64,000 bases of DNA from Acidobacteriota bacterium (GCA_029861955.1 JAOTYK010000003.1:1-64000); one strand, 5' to 3'; numbered from the stretch's first letter, positions 35,244 through 44,522 are shown. A program made the numbers and translations. The notes: generated by a model from the sequence alone, not told the origin.

Positions 35244-37403
35244 CTAGGCGATCTTTTCGATCATGGCCTGAAAGCGAGCGTCGTCGCGCAGCGCGTCGAG
35301 GTTGCTGTCCTTCTCCAACCACGGCCGATGCGCAAAGCCGCCAGCGATGGCCGTCTCCAGGCAATTAACTGCCGTGTCGCGCTTACCTGCGAGGGAGTAG
35401 ATGCAGGCCAGGTTGTAGAGCAGCATCGGCTCGTTAGGTTCGATCTCCATCGCGCGCTTGGCCCAGGCGAGCCCTTTATCGGTTTGTCCCAGCGCCACCA
35501 GGCCGTTGGCCCCTAGGTAGAGTGCGCGGACATCGTCTGGGTTGAGGTCCAGGCGCTCCTCCGCGGCGTTGACGCCCCGTAGGCGAGCCGCTCGCGAGTT
35601 CTCTTCGTGGCCGAGATCCGCGTAGATCTGTCCGACGAGCAGTAGGGACTGGTAATCGTCGGGGCGGAGGGCGGAGGCCTGCTCGTAGAGGCGGATTGCC
35701 TTTTCCGTACTTCCATTCGTATAGCAGTCACGGGCATAGAAGTAATGGGCGTCAAACAACTTTGGATTGAGTCGGATGGCGGTTTCGAACGACTGCTCGG
35801 CCGCATCGTGCCGCCCATCCAACGACAGCGAGACCCCACGGGCGGTGTGCGCCTCGGCCAGTTCGGGATCGAGTGCCAGAGCCTTGCGGCTGGCCGCGTC
35901 GGCCTGCATACGGTTCGCGTCGATCCGCTCGACGTTCATATAGAGATACGAGCAACAGTCCGCGATCCCGGCGTAAGCCAGCGCGTAGGACGGGTCCAGC
36001 TCGATGGCCTTCGAGAACATTTGCAGAGCGAACTCGATGCCACGCGTGCGGTACTGGAAGAAGAAATCTCGCCCTCGAAGGTAGTAGTCGTACGCCTGGA
36101 CGTTAGTCGTGGCGACCTGCCGAATGGCGCGGCGCTCTTTGGGACTCAAGGTGACCTCCAGCGCCTCGACCGTGCGTTGGGCGATCTCATCCTGAATCGC
36201 GAAGATGTCCCTCAACTCGCGATCGTAGTGCTCAGCCCATCTCTGATAGCCATCGGCCGCATTGACCAGTTCAACCGAAATGCGAATCTTATCGCCGGCT
36301 TTCCTGACGCTGCCCTCGAGCAGGTTGCGTACGCCGAGCCGATCTCCCAGTTCACGACTACTCATTTCGGTGCGCTTGAATCGAAAGCTCGAAGTTCTCG
36401 AAGCGACCTGGAGATTCTCGATTCGCATCAGAGCATTAATGATCTCCTCGGCAATACCGTCGCAGAAGTACTCCTGGTCTTTTTCCGGGCTGAGGTCGGC
36501 GAAGGGGAGCACCGCCACTGAGGGGGAGGATTCGATACCGCACGGATCCGTTTCGCGCTGCAGTAACTGGAATTCGTTGCGCAGGTCCAGGGCCGTCTGC
36601 ACCCTCCGCGAGGGGGCCTTCTCCAGGCAGCGTCGAATGACCCGGTCCAGGTGACGCGGCAGGTCGCCCTTGAGAACGGTCAACGGTGCCGGGGCGTCTT
36701 TCAAGATGGAAGCGAGCAACTCGGCGAAACTCTCACCACGGAACGGAAGCTGTCCCGTCGCCATCTCATAGAAAAGGATGCCTAGAGTAAAAATATCTGA
36801 GCGGTGATCGACGGGCTTGCCCTCGATCTGCTCCGGTGACATGTAGGCCATCGTTCCGGCGAAGCGGCCCTCGAGGCCAAGGGGAGCGGTTGTGAGTTCG
36901 CTCGGGTCTTTGGCGGACGTCGGTTGTTTGAAACGCGCCAGACCGAAGTCGAGGATTTTGATCGTGTCGTTTTCGCCCAGAATCAAATTGTTCGGCTTCA
37001 GGTCGCCATGAATTACGCCACGCTCGTGGGCGGCACTGATGGCGTCGCTGATGGGAATGGCCAGTCGATAGAATCGCTTCAACGGCAATCCGTTCGACGG
37101 GATAACTTCGTTCAGCGTGGTCCCACGGACCAACTCCATGGTGATGAATCGCAGGCCCGCGGCCTCTTCGATGGAGTGGATCGTGACAATGTTGGGGTGG
37201 CTGAGGGCCGCGACCGCCTTGGCTTCGGTCTCGAACATGGACAAACGAGCGGGATTTTCTTCGACGTCGGAGGCGAGGATCTTAATCGCCACCTCGCGAT
37301 CGAGGTTGGTGTCGGTGGCTTTCCACACGGCGCCCATGCCGCCTTCGCCGATCTTTTCGATCAGGCGGTAGTGCAAGAATGTCTGACCTGGTTCAGCGTG
37401 CAT
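35244..37403 (-). CDS. Soluble Ser/Thr kinase with TolB/FlgO-like and TPR domains
   Basis: 719 residues from ATG 37403 (GGATGGGACC upstream). The start EPGQTFLHYRLIEKIGEGG is close to the kinase at 62102 and to the remnants after R3 and R5. Kinase domain about 12-275: IGEGGMGAVWKATD, VAIKILASD, VIHGDLKPNNLIL (non-RD), KILDFGLARF and GTMAYMSPEQI. Residues about 292-420 match the FlgO/TolB-like N-domain (SVAVLPFADLSPEKDQEYFCDGIAEEI), often seen between kinase and TPR. About 430-715 is TPR (AIELDPSYALAYAGIADCC ...). No membrane segment. Lies between the recombinase remnant and R11. Confidence 0.9.
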   Translation of the reverse strand: MHAEPGQTFLHYRLIEKIGEGGMGAVWKATDTNLDREVAIKILASDVEENPARLSMFETEAKAVAALSHPNIVTIHSIEEAAGLRFITMELVRGTTLNEVIPSNGLPLKRFYRLAIPISDAISAAHERGVIHGDLKPNNLILGENDTIKILDFGLARFKQPTSAKDPSELTTAPLGLEGRFAGTMAYMSPEQIEGKPVDHRSDIFTLGILFYEMATGQLPFRGESFAELLASILKDAPAPLTVLKGDLPRHLDRVIRRCLEKAPSRRVQTALDLRNEFQLLQRETDPCGIESSPSVAVLPFADLSPEKDQEYFCDGIAEEIINALMRIENLQVASRTSSFRFKRTEMSSRELGDRLGVRNLLEGSVRKAGDKIRISVELVNAADGYQRWAEHYDRELRDIFAIQDEIAQRTVEALEVTLSPKERRAIRQVATTNVQAYDYYLRGRDFFFQYRTRGIEFALQMFSKAIELDPSYALAYAGIADCCSYLYMNVERIDANRMQADAASRKALALDPELAEAHTARGVSLSLDGRHDAAEQSFETAIRLNPKLFDAHYFYARDCYTNGSTEKAIRLYEQASALRPDDYQSLLLVGQIYADLGHEENSRAARLRGVNAAEERLDLNPDDVRALYLGANGLVALGQTDKGLAWAKRAMEIEPNEPMLLYNLACIYSLAGKRDTAVNCLETAIAGGFAHRPWLEKDSNLDALRDDARFQAMIEKIA

Positions 37404-37442
37404 GGTCCCATCCAGTGTACCGGCTAAATTTGGATCTCGTGG

Positions 37443-37560
37443 GGTCCATTTATTGGACTGCCTCTACAATAGGTCACTGACCCGGGCCCGAACCTGCCCG
37501 GCGAGTGTTACGCCGCCCTGATGTTTTGCCCTCATAATCCGCTAGTCCCTGGTTGGCTTC
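37443..37560 (+). repeat. tRNA-derived repeat R11, right end lost
   Basis: Arm GGTCCATTTATTGGACTGC (as at 2433), AGGTCACTGACCCGGGC, GCCCTGATGTTTTGCC, then CTCATAATCCGCTAGTCCCTGGTTGGCTTC, breaking inside the T-loop insert at 37560. R8 and R13 also break within the T arm. Confidence 0.65.
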
Positions 37561-37592
37561 TACGCCATACAACAATCCACCTCTCGACGAGT

Positions 37593-37598
37593 TAAACT
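37593..37598 (+). promoter_or_regulatory. -10-like TAAACT immediately before a start codon
   Basis: TAAACT ends 5 nt before ATG 37604, with no Shine-Dalgarno sequence spaced for use. The expected transcript would be leaderless or nearly so. Confidence 0.35.
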
Positions 37599-37603
37599 CA
37601 GGG

Positions 37604-38584
37604 ATGGCCAACCGACAACACGTCCTCACCCTCGTCGCCGTCTGTCTACTATCCACGGCCTGCATCCACCGCTCTTCGGTCACCCGCCATGAATCACCGG
37701 CAGGGGCGCTCAGCCGATCGCAAGCGAGCCTTCGCGACGACTTGGCCCGGGACGTAGACGCGCTGGCCGCCGGCATAGGCCCGCGGCACGCCGGCCAATC
37801 GATCGCCGCGGTGCTCGAGGCCGAGCGGTGGATCGTGGAGCGGCTGCGCGACGCGGGGCTCGAGCCGGAACGCGACGAGATCGACGTGGCGGGGACGATC
37901 GTGGCCAACGTGGTGGCGATCCTGCCGGGCACGACGCGTCCGGACGAGGTCGTGCTGGTCGGCGCGCACTACGACACGGTGATCGGCTCGCCGGGAGCGG
38001 ACGACAACGCCTCGGGTGTTGCCCTGCTGTTGGCGATGGCCGCGCGGCTAGTCGAGACGCCGATGGAACGCACGGTGCGGATCGTGTTCTTCGTCAACGA
38101 GGAGGACCCGTTCACCGGCGGCATGCAGATGGGCAGTCGTGTTCACGCCGACCGCAGCCGTGAACGCGGTGACGACATCGTCCTCATGCTCAACGTGGAT
38201 TCCGTTGGATATTACAAGCACGACAAGGGAAGCCAGAAATACCCGAGGATCCTCCGGGCGCTGTTCCCGTCGCGCGGCAACTTCGTGGTGTTCGCCACCG
38301 ACAAGGCGCACCGGCGGGTTCTGGACCGGGTCGTGGCGTTGTATCAAGAGCAATGCCGGTTCCCGACGATCGGCGTGGCGACGGATTCGGGACAGATCAA
38401 TCGTGGGGACCACGCGTCGTTCCTGTGGCGCGGGTATCCGGCGCTGGCGATCTCCGATACGTCGGAGTTCCGGAATCCCAACTATCACCGCAGCACCGAT
38501 GAGCCGGCGACGTTGGATCTCGACGCCATGGCACGGATGGGCGAGGGTTTTGTCGGCACGGTGCGAGCGCTGGCTGGCGGGTAA
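37604..38584 (+). CDS. M28-family aminopeptidase lipoprotein
   Basis: 326 residues from ATG 37604; lipobox LLSTAC predicts lipidation near residue 17. Metal ligands follow the M28 pattern: VGAHYDTVIG (His, Asp), SPGADDNASGVALLLAMA (bridging Asp), FFVNEEDPF (catalytic and ligand Glu pair), LMLNVDSVGYY (Asp) and HRSTDEPATLDL (last His). It releases N-terminal residues from peptides at the cell surface. A longer reading from 37553 would begin inside repeat R11. Confidence 0.88.
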   Translation: MANRQHVLTLVAVCLLSTACIHRSSVTRHESPAGALSRSQASLRDDLARDVDALAAGIGPRHAGQSIAAVLEAERWIVERLRDAGLEPERDEIDVAGTIVANVVAILPGTTRPDEVVLVGAHYDTVIGSPGADDNASGVALLLAMAARLVETPMERTVRIVFFVNEEDPFTGGMQMGSRVHADRSRERGDDIVLMLNVDSVGYYKHDKGSQKYPRILRALFPSRGNFVVFATDKAHRRVLDRVVALYQEQCRFPTIGVATDSGQINRGDHASFLWRGYPALAISDTSEFRNPNYHRSTDEPATLDLDAMARMGEGFVGTVRALAGG

Positions 38585-38745
38585 CCGGGGACGTATCGGA
38601 CAATCCGAGGTGGCGAGCTTCCGGTCAGGTGTGGCGCTAAGGCGGTGCCCAACTCTACGCAAACTCACACTTCCACCGGAAAACGACGTCCGACGGGTCC
38701 ATCTTCGCCTCTCGTGCAAGCGTCGACCGTCGCCCTATACATAGC

Positions 38746-39085
38746 TTGGTGGGAATCCAGCGCAAATGTGGGGAAGCTGTTTGTCGATGGCAGTCTTATC
38801 TTCTTTTCGTATCGGTGTTCATGAGTGGCAGCTCGTTTGGGGCCGACGGTGCACATCGAGATCTCAACCTCTGCGACGGTATTGAACACGACGCGAATCG
38901 TCGTGGCGTTTGTCCGTGGCCGGACGATCTACGAGATCAGCTACACGGGATCCGCCCCCTCGGATCCAGACCTCGCCGAGCACGCGTCGATCTACGAGCA
39001 CATGAGGCAGAGCTTCAAACGTCACGATCACCACGAGCTCGGTAATCGAAGCGTCGTTCCGACCGGCGGCGACTCCACCCGTTGA
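38746..39085 (+). pseudogene. Decayed small exported protein gene
   Basis: Two overlapping frames look like parts of one gene: QSYLLFVSVFMSGSSFGAD (signal-peptide-like, 38790-38850) and, in another frame, VHIEISTSATVLNTTRIVVAFVRGRTIY ending EHMRQSF (38845-39027), which resembles the last strand-helix unit of small secreted lipoprotein-like domains. A frameshift joins them. The end overlaps the next gene's 3' end. 38585-38745 holds a piece of the repeat left arm (CTACGCAAACTC, 38654) and otherwise nothing. Confidence 0.4.
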
Positions 39086-40815
39086 AGGCGGCCGTCGCGG
39101 ACGGCCATCAGAACCATCGAACGGTCATCGAGTGAGCGGTCGAAGGTGAACTCGACCCGCGTCGGCCCGAACCGGCCAACCTCGAGTACGCGAACGCGCA
39201 TACCGTCGAGGTCGACCTCGTAACCCACCGGAATGGGCGCCTCGCGGCTGCGTATCATTGACTCAAAACGTGTGGCCATCATCTCGCCGCCGACCGTCTC
39301 GAGAACAAGGCGGTCGGGTCCCGTCCGATGGTAATGGTGTTCGGCGTCCGCCGCCGAAAGCATCCACCAACGCTCGGGCATCGGTAATCGCTCGAGCCGG
39401 CGCAGGAAGTGTCCGTTCCAGCAGACTTCGAAGTGGACGGTGAGGAAGACGGTTCTCTGGTCGGGTACTCCTTCGTCGACGAACGGCGTCGAGCGAACGA
39501 GGTCGGCGAGCCGTTCCGAATTCTGGCGGAATTCGATCGGGCCGGTGACCCAGCGGTAGGGGGCCAGGGCCAGATGGATGAACCCGATGAACAAACAGAC
39601 AAGGGTCGCGAACCAGCGAAGCGCGGCGCCCCTCGACCGCGGCTCCGTCCACCAGTAATGGAGGGTGATCCCCGTGACGAGTGCGGCGCCGATGGTCGGA
39701 ACGATCAGGTTACGCCCTCCGGGCGTGCCCGCTGCCAATGGCAGCATTGAGCCGACGGTGCCGAGCGCGAGACGGCCGAGAAGAACCCGAATCTCGTTCG
39801 TCCCATTTCGAAAGATGGGCACCAAGAGCAGGGCCATCAGGACCAGACCACCGGCACCCGCGGCCAGGCTGTACACCCGCAGGGGGTCGGAGTTCCACCA
39901 TCCGGCCGGTATCCAAAGGAAAACCTCTCCGAACATCGCCAACATCTTGCCCGGCAGTTCCGCGACGTACCCGAGTGGGTCGGAAGAGGGGTCGGGGTAT
40001 TCCGCGCCGCCGTACGCGCCGCGCCCGAGCACCTTGTAGACGACGAGGTACGCGCCGGTGACCATCGCGAGGGGGGCGAGGCCTCGGACCCGCTCCCCGA
40101 TCTTCGCCTTCGGTGCGACGATCTCGAAAGCGACCGGATACGCGAGGATCGCGAGGGCGAGCTCGCCTGCCAGGAACCCGAGGACGAACAGGATGAGCGA
40201 GAGAAAAAGGCCCGGTCGCCATCCCTCGTGCCGCCAGCGGAAGTGCGCGACGCAACCCGTCAGGGTCAGCGCGGTTGTCACCAGCACCCAGCGGCCCGCA
40301 GTCCAGGCGACATTGACCCAGTGAGGATCGGAGACGGCGAAGATGAAGAGCGCCAGCAGGGCCGCTGAGCCGAAAGCCCCCCGCGGCCGCTCCACGTCGC
40401 TGCCGCTACCGACCGCGGGCATCACGAGTCGCAACCAGATGCCGTAGACCCCGACGATCAGCAGGTACCACAGGATCGCCTGGATCCTGTAACCCCAGGA
40501 ACGAAGGCCGAAAGTCGCATGGTCGAGCGCCAGCAAGGCCGAACTGACCGGCCGGAAGAAGTTGACCTTGAACTGCGGGTGCACGAACCACGGAATCGGT
40601 CCGGTCTCCATGCTCTTCCTGACACTTTCGGTCGAACCGTCCATGAAGCCGTAGAGATCGAACGGCGTCGCGTGGATGCCCTCCGTGGTTTCCTCCAGGA
40701 TGCCGAGCTGGATGTAGTCGTCGCCGAAGAAGGTACTCTGCGGCACGAGTTGGATCGAGAGCACGGCGGCAACCGCAAGAGCCAGCAAGATCGGATGCCG
40801 TCTTATCAGGCCCAT
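39028..40815 (-). CDS. Polytopic membrane protein, GT-C glycosyltransferase-like
   Basis: 595 residues, GGAGGCGAC upstream of ATG 40815. About 10-11 membrane segments over residues 8-430, then a 160-residue soluble C-terminal domain. The motif STFFGDDYIQLGILEE just after the first membrane segment, with paired acidic residues, is typical of GT-C fold enzymes that use lipid-linked sugars (the catalytic Asp is in the first outside loop). No closer family could be named. The soluble tail is beta-rich (VGYEVDLDGMRVRVLEVGRFGPT). Confidence 0.6.
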   Translation of the reverse strand: MGLIRRHPILLALAVAAVLSIQLVPQSTFFGDDYIQLGILEETTEGIHATPFDLYGFMDGSTESVRKSMETGPIPWFVHPQFKVNFFRPVSSALLALDHATFGLRSWGYRIQAILWYLLIVGVYGIWLRLVMPAVGSGSDVERPRGAFGSAALLALFIFAVSDPHWVNVAWTAGRWVLVTTALTLTGCVAHFRWRHEGWRPGLFLSLILFVLGFLAGELALAILAYPVAFEIVAPKAKIGERVRGLAPLAMVTGAYLVVYKVLGRGAYGGAEYPDPSSDPLGYVAELPGKMLAMFGEVFLWIPAGWWNSDPLRVYSLAAGAGGLVLMALLLVPIFRNGTNEIRVLLGRLALGTVGSMLPLAAGTPGGRNLIVPTIGAALVTGITLHYWWTEPRSRGAALRWFATLVCLFIGFIHLALAPYRWVTGPIEFRQNSERLADLVRSTPFVDEGVPDQRTVFLTVHFEVCWNGHFLRRLERLPMPERWWMLSAADAEHHYHRTGPDRLVLETVGGEMMATRFESMIRSREAPIPVGYEVDLDGMRVRVLEVGRFGPTRVEFTFDRSLDDRSMVLMAVRDGRLQRVESPPVGTTLRLPSSW

Positions 40816-40880
40816 CAGTCGCCTCCGCCTATCAGCGCGGTTATGTTAACTCGAAGAGAGAGGATGTAAGGATGGCGGGC

Positions 40881-41063
40881 GACTCTACTCAAACTCTACG
40901 CAACGCCATGGAAGCCCTGGACACTGGTGGAAACCCTGGACAAAACAACAGGGCAACGTCTTTAAAGAGCTTGAAACGCCGCCCTGATGTTTTGCCCTCA
41001 TGATCCGCTGGTCGCAGGTTGGCTTCGCCGCGCCTTTGGCGTCGAGTCCTGCTGGGCCCACCA
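40881..41063 (+). repeat. tRNA-derived repeat R12
   Basis: Left arm ACTCAAACTCTACGCAACGC, CCCTGGACACTGGTGG, GCCCTGATGTTTTGCC; tRNA-like part with loop CTCATGA, TGGTC, T-stem GCAGG/CCTGC (a compensated base pair relative to CCAGG/CCTGG), hairpin CGCCGC-GCCT-TTGGCG, and GGGCCCACCA ending 41063. Right flank TTCGAAGTCGTTGTGGTGCA matches R1 and R4. Confidence 0.75.
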
Positions 41064-41104
41064 TTCGAAGTCGTTGTGGTGCACTCCACACCGTCGACAT
41101 TCGC

Positions 41105-41200
41105 TGATCGTAGCCAGATCGAGAACTGATCGACAGCGATCGACGCGATGATGAGTGGGCTAGAATACCAACGATTGAGGCTCGGCCGAGGACTTGGACA
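41105..41200 (-). mobile_element. IS-A 5'-terminal fragment
   Basis: GATCGTAGCCAGATCGAG to CGGCCGAGGACTTGGACA, same terminal piece as at 2946, non-coding. After it, 41201-41415 shows only the GGAGGAACC ribosome site of the next gene. Confidence 0.65.
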
Positions 41201-41415
41201 GCACGGGCCCGGAGGGCATGGAATGAGACACAGTTCGGCATGATGTGCAGCCCCCTCAGGCTTCCAAACGGGCCAAAGGAAACACCCATCGGGAACCCTC
41301 CCCGAAATGCGCGAGTGCGCAGGCTGGTTCGCACCTGGTAAATAGATCTGTCTCTGTTTTAGGGCACAATCGTATGGCAAGCGGATTGCTCTTCTGACCG
41401 ATCGGAGGAACCGAT

Positions 41416-42729
41416 ATGACCATGCACCCGGTTCGCTGGCTTCATGAAGAGTTGCCCAAACTGGTCCAGGGCGGGATTCTGGATCCCGCCGCCGCCGACC
41501 GGCTGAAGCAGCATTACGGCCCCCCGCCCCGCTCGCCGTGGAAAACCGGGGCGATGGTGCTTCTCGGCACCCTGGGCTCCATGCTCCTTGGCGGCGGCAT
41601 CATCTTACTGTTCGCCCATAACTGGGAGGCGCTTACCCGGCCGACCAAGGCTGCTCTGGCGTTCGCCCTGCTGATCATGGCCCAGTTGTTTGCCGGCTTC
41701 GCCGTGCTGAAGAAACGGGACTCGGCGGCATGGACCGAAGGGGCGGCGGTGTTCCTGTCCGGGGCGGTGGTCGCTTCCATCGCCCTGATCGCCCAGACCT
41801 ATCAGATCGTCTGGGAGATCGATCAGATCCTGCTGGCCTGGGTGCTGCTGATGGCGCCTCTGGTCTATGCCCTGCTCTCCCGCATGACGGCGGCGCTGGT
41901 CTGGGTCGGATCGACATGGTGGCTGTTCGCAAAGATGGAGATCCGGGATGACCTGGTCTATGGCCTGGCGTACCTGGCGCTGGCCGCACTGGCGGTGCCG
42001 TTCATGGTGCAACAGTTCCGCAGTCACCGGGATGAAGGGCGGACGCTGCTGTTGAACTGGACCGCCGGTCTCGCCCTGGCACTGGGAGCGATCCGGATCG
42101 GTGTCGAGTCTGGAGATCCGTGGAGGCTGGTGCTCAGTGGACTGTTCGGCCTGCTGTTTCTGTTCGGCGTGTCTCTTGAGATCGATGGGGAAAGCGGCGC
42201 ATGGTGGCGGGCACCGTTCCGCAGCATCGGAGCCATCGGCCTCACGGTGATGCTGTTCCTGTTCACGTTCCGGGAGATGTGGGGCGATGATATGGGCGGA
42301 ACCGAAACTTCCGATGTGCTCACGGTGTTCCTGATCGGCATCGCCTTGTGCGCGCTAGCCCTGTTCGGCGGCTACCGCCTGATCCGGGATCAACGCTACC
42401 ACCAGGCTGCCCTGCTGCTGACACCGGCGCTGGCTCTGATCGGCTTGTTGGCGGGTCGGTTCACCAACACGCCGTCGATCATGGCGGTTCTGGCCAACCT
42501 GGCGGTGCTGGCCGTCGGGTTGACCCTGTGCATTCACGGCTTCCAGCACCACAAGCTGGGTACGGTCAACGGTGGCCTGGTGCTGCTGCTGGCGGTGTTC
42601 CTCGCGAGGTTCATGGATATTGACCTGACGTTCCTGGTTCGCGGCGTCGCCTTCATGGTGGTAGGCGCCGGGTTCCTGGCGGTGAACGGTTGGTTGTATC
42701 AGCGCTCCCGTAAGGAGGTGGCGTCATGA
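41416..42729 (+). CDS. DUF2157-family polytopic membrane protein
   Basis: 437 residues, CGGAGGAACC before the ATG. The N-terminal cytoplasmic helix pair (LHEELPKLVQGGILDPAAADRLKQHYG) and first membrane pair (GAMVLLGTLGSMLLGGGIILLFAHNWEALTRP) define DUF2157. About 12 membrane segments follow. Function of the family is unknown. It overlaps the next gene by ATGA, and the DUF2157-GDYXXLXY pairing is a conserved neighbourhood that suggests the two form one membrane complex. Confidence 0.85.
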   Translation: MTMHPVRWLHEELPKLVQGGILDPAAADRLKQHYGPPPRSPWKTGAMVLLGTLGSMLLGGGIILLFAHNWEALTRPTKAALAFALLIMAQLFAGFAVLKKRDSAAWTEGAAVFLSGAVVASIALIAQTYQIVWEIDQILLAWVLLMAPLVYALLSRMTAALVWVGSTWWLFAKMEIRDDLVYGLAYLALAALAVPFMVQQFRSHRDEGRTLLLNWTAGLALALGAIRIGVESGDPWRLVLSGLFGLLFLFGVSLEIDGESGAWWRAPFRSIGAIGLTVMLFLFTFREMWGDDMGGTETSDVLTVFLIGIALCALALFGGYRLIRDQRYHQAALLLTPALALIGLLAGRFTNTPSIMAVLANLAVLAVGLTLCIHGFQHHKLGTVNGGLVLLLAVFLARFMDIDLTFLVRGVAFMVVGAGFLAVNGWLYQRSRKEVAS

Positions 42730-43286
42730 ACACACGTAATCTGATGATCGCTCTTTTCGCCATCGCCGTCATCGCCCAGCTGGCGGTTCCGGGGTGGCTC
42801 CTGGCCCGGCACGAAACCGTCCTCCGGAACGGCGAAGCTTATCGCTTCGAATGCATGCCGGTGGACCCGGTGGACCTGCTGCGTGGACGGTTCGTAGCCC
42901 TGCGGTTCTCCGAAATGCAGGCGGACGGGATCCCTGATCTGGATCATGGGATCGATGAACTGTTCGTTACCTTCGAAACAGGAGAGGACGGATTTGCACA
43001 GGTAGCCGGCGCCTTCGCAGATCCGCCGGAGGATTCTCCCCATCTCAAAATCGGGAAATACGCCTGGCGGTCTCTCGCTAACGGCGAAATCCACATCGAT
43101 CTCCCGTTCGATCGGTTCTACATGGATGAGAACGTGGCTCCGGAGGCGGAGGCTGCGATGCGCCGGAGAGGCAGAGGCGCGAGGGAGGCGTACCTGGAGG
43201 TTCGAATCCTGGACGGCCGGGCCGTACCGGTGGAACTTTACATCAACGGAAAGCCGGCGTCGGAGTTAAGGGGTCAGCTTAACTAA
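42726..43286 (+). CDS. GDYXXLXY-domain protein, partner of DUF2157
   Basis: 186 residues; AAGGAGGTG precedes the ATG, which overlaps the upstream stop. One N-terminal membrane segment (LMIALFAIAVIAQLAVPGWLL), then LARHETVLRNGEAYRFEC and PVDPVDLLRGRFVALRFSE, the signature for which the family is named (here GRFVALRF in place of GDYxxLxY). The soluble part probably lies outside the membrane. The role is unknown; operon structure ties it to the DUF2157 protein. Confidence 0.82.
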   Translation: MNTRNLMIALFAIAVIAQLAVPGWLLARHETVLRNGEAYRFECMPVDPVDLLRGRFVALRFSEMQADGIPDLDHGIDELFVTFETGEDGFAQVAGAFADPPEDSPHLKIGKYAWRSLANGEIHIDLPFDRFYMDENVAPEAEAAMRRRGRGAREAYLEVRILDGRAVPVELYINGKPASELRGQLN

Positions 43287-43352
43287 TCGGTCGTCTCGCA
43301 GTGCTGCGGAGCGGTTCCAGTTCTACCGAAAGATCACCCAGCCGGGAAGGAG

Positions 43353-43381
43353 TTCAGGTTCGAGTCCTGTCTCCGGCACCA
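43353..43381 (+). repeat. tRNA 3'-end fragment (tRNA-Leu-like), left of the Fic gene
   Basis: TCAGG-TTCGAGT-CCTGT followed by CTCCGGC-ACCA: T arm, 3' acceptor strand and CCA of a tRNA whose acceptor would begin GCCGGAG. No upstream tRNA body is present. A second fragment with the same CTCCGGCACCAA end lies at 44914-44973, so the pair bracket the Fic gene like att sites. Confidence 0.55.
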
Positions 43382-43398
43382 ACGAAATTCCGCGTCGA

Positions 43399-44514
43399 TC
43401 AACCTGAGTCTGGCTCACCCCATGTGAGTGAGTAACTGGTGCTGCGTCCGCCTCCAGCGTCCTTTCTCAGCGCGCCGCGCCGGACTAGATCGAGGATGTC
43501 ACGGTATGCGGTGTCCTGTGAGCACTTCGCCATCTTCGCCCATTTGGACGTCGTGAGTTTGCCTTCGATGCCATCCAGCAATCTGTTCAGGATCGCGATC
43601 TGGCGTTCGTTCAGCGGCTCTGTAGCGAAGCGTTCCCAGAAGCGTGCCTTCGCCAGAACAGAACCCAGAGTGTCGTGCGCGCCTTCGATCGCTCGCGATA
43701 AGCAACCAAGAAACCATCTCTGCCAATGAGTGACGTCCACGTCGCCTTTCTGCGTTGACTCGAGCGTCGCGTAGTAGTTCTTCCGTTCGCGACGGATCTG
43801 TTCCGACATGCTGTAGAAGCGGCGACGGCTCGATTCCGAGCGAGATAGCACCATGTCGGCAATGGCACGAGCTATTCGTCCGTTGCCGTCGTCAAACGGA
43901 TGGATCGTCACGAACCAAAGATGCGCGAGCCCTGCCGTGAGAAGCGGGTCGACGTCGCCGGGAGTTTCAACCCAGTTCAGGAACTTCGCCATCTCGTCTG
44001 GAAGCCGCTCGGCGGGGGGCGCTTCGTAGTGAACCGTTTCGCGGCCGGCCGGCCCGGAAACCACCTGCATGGGTCCGGTGCGATCATTGCGCCAACTACC
44101 GACAAGGATCTTGCGCATGCCACTCCGACCGGAAGGGAAGAGGGAGGCGTGCCACGCGAAGAGGCGCTCTTCGGTCAGCGGCTCCTGGAACTTCCCGGTT
44201 GCGTCCAGCATCATCTCGACGATGCCCTCGACCTCGCGGTCGGCGGGGACGAGCCCGCCGACGTCCATTCCCAGTCGCCGTGCGATGGAGGAGCGGACCT
44301 GGTCACGATCCAGTAGTTCGCCTTCGATTTCGCTCGACTTGACCACGTCCTCCGTCAAGGTCTTAAGATGAGCTTCGTCGCGTAGGTCGAAGCCGAGGGC
44401 CTCCATCCTCCCCAGCAGGAGACCTTGTCGGCGTGCGACAGCCGCCAGCGGCTCGGACAAGATGCTCTCGTCCCATGTAAGTAATGGCCAGCCTGGCCTT
44501 TCCCACAGATACAA
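43399..44514 (-). CDS. Fic-domain AMP-transferase with DUF4172 and winged-helix tail
   Basis: 371 residues from TTG 44514, supported by GGAGG 8 nt upstream and a typical DUF4172 start (MYLWERPGWPLLTWDESIL). The N-terminal inhibitory helix motif SSEIEGE is near residue 60; the Fic active site HPFDDGNGRIAR is near residue 203 with an intact His. The C-terminal 70 residues (LNERQIAILNRLL ... SQDTAYRDILDLVRRGAL) form a winged helix-turn-helix. Class II-type Fic enzymes transfer AMP to a target and are held off by the SxxxE(G/N) Glu. The winged helix plus the inverted repeats upstream suggest autoregulation. The gene is between two tRNA 3' fragments. Confidence 0.9.
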   Translation of the reverse strand: MYLWERPGWPLLTWDESILSEPLAAVARRQGLLLGRMEALGFDLRDEAHLKTLTEDVVKSSEIEGELLDRDQVRSSIARRLGMDVGGLVPADREVEGIVEMMLDATGKFQEPLTEERLFAWHASLFPSGRSGMRKILVGSWRNDRTGPMQVVSGPAGRETVHYEAPPAERLPDEMAKFLNWVETPGDVDPLLTAGLAHLWFVTIHPFDDGNGRIARAIADMVLSRSESSRRRFYSMSEQIRRERKNYYATLESTQKGDVDVTHWQRWFLGCLSRAIEGAHDTLGSVLAKARFWERFATEPLNERQIAILNRLLDGIEGKLTTSKWAKMAKCSQDTAYRDILDLVRRGALRKDAGGGRSTSYSLTWGEPDSG

Positions 44515-44522
44515 GACTTAGC

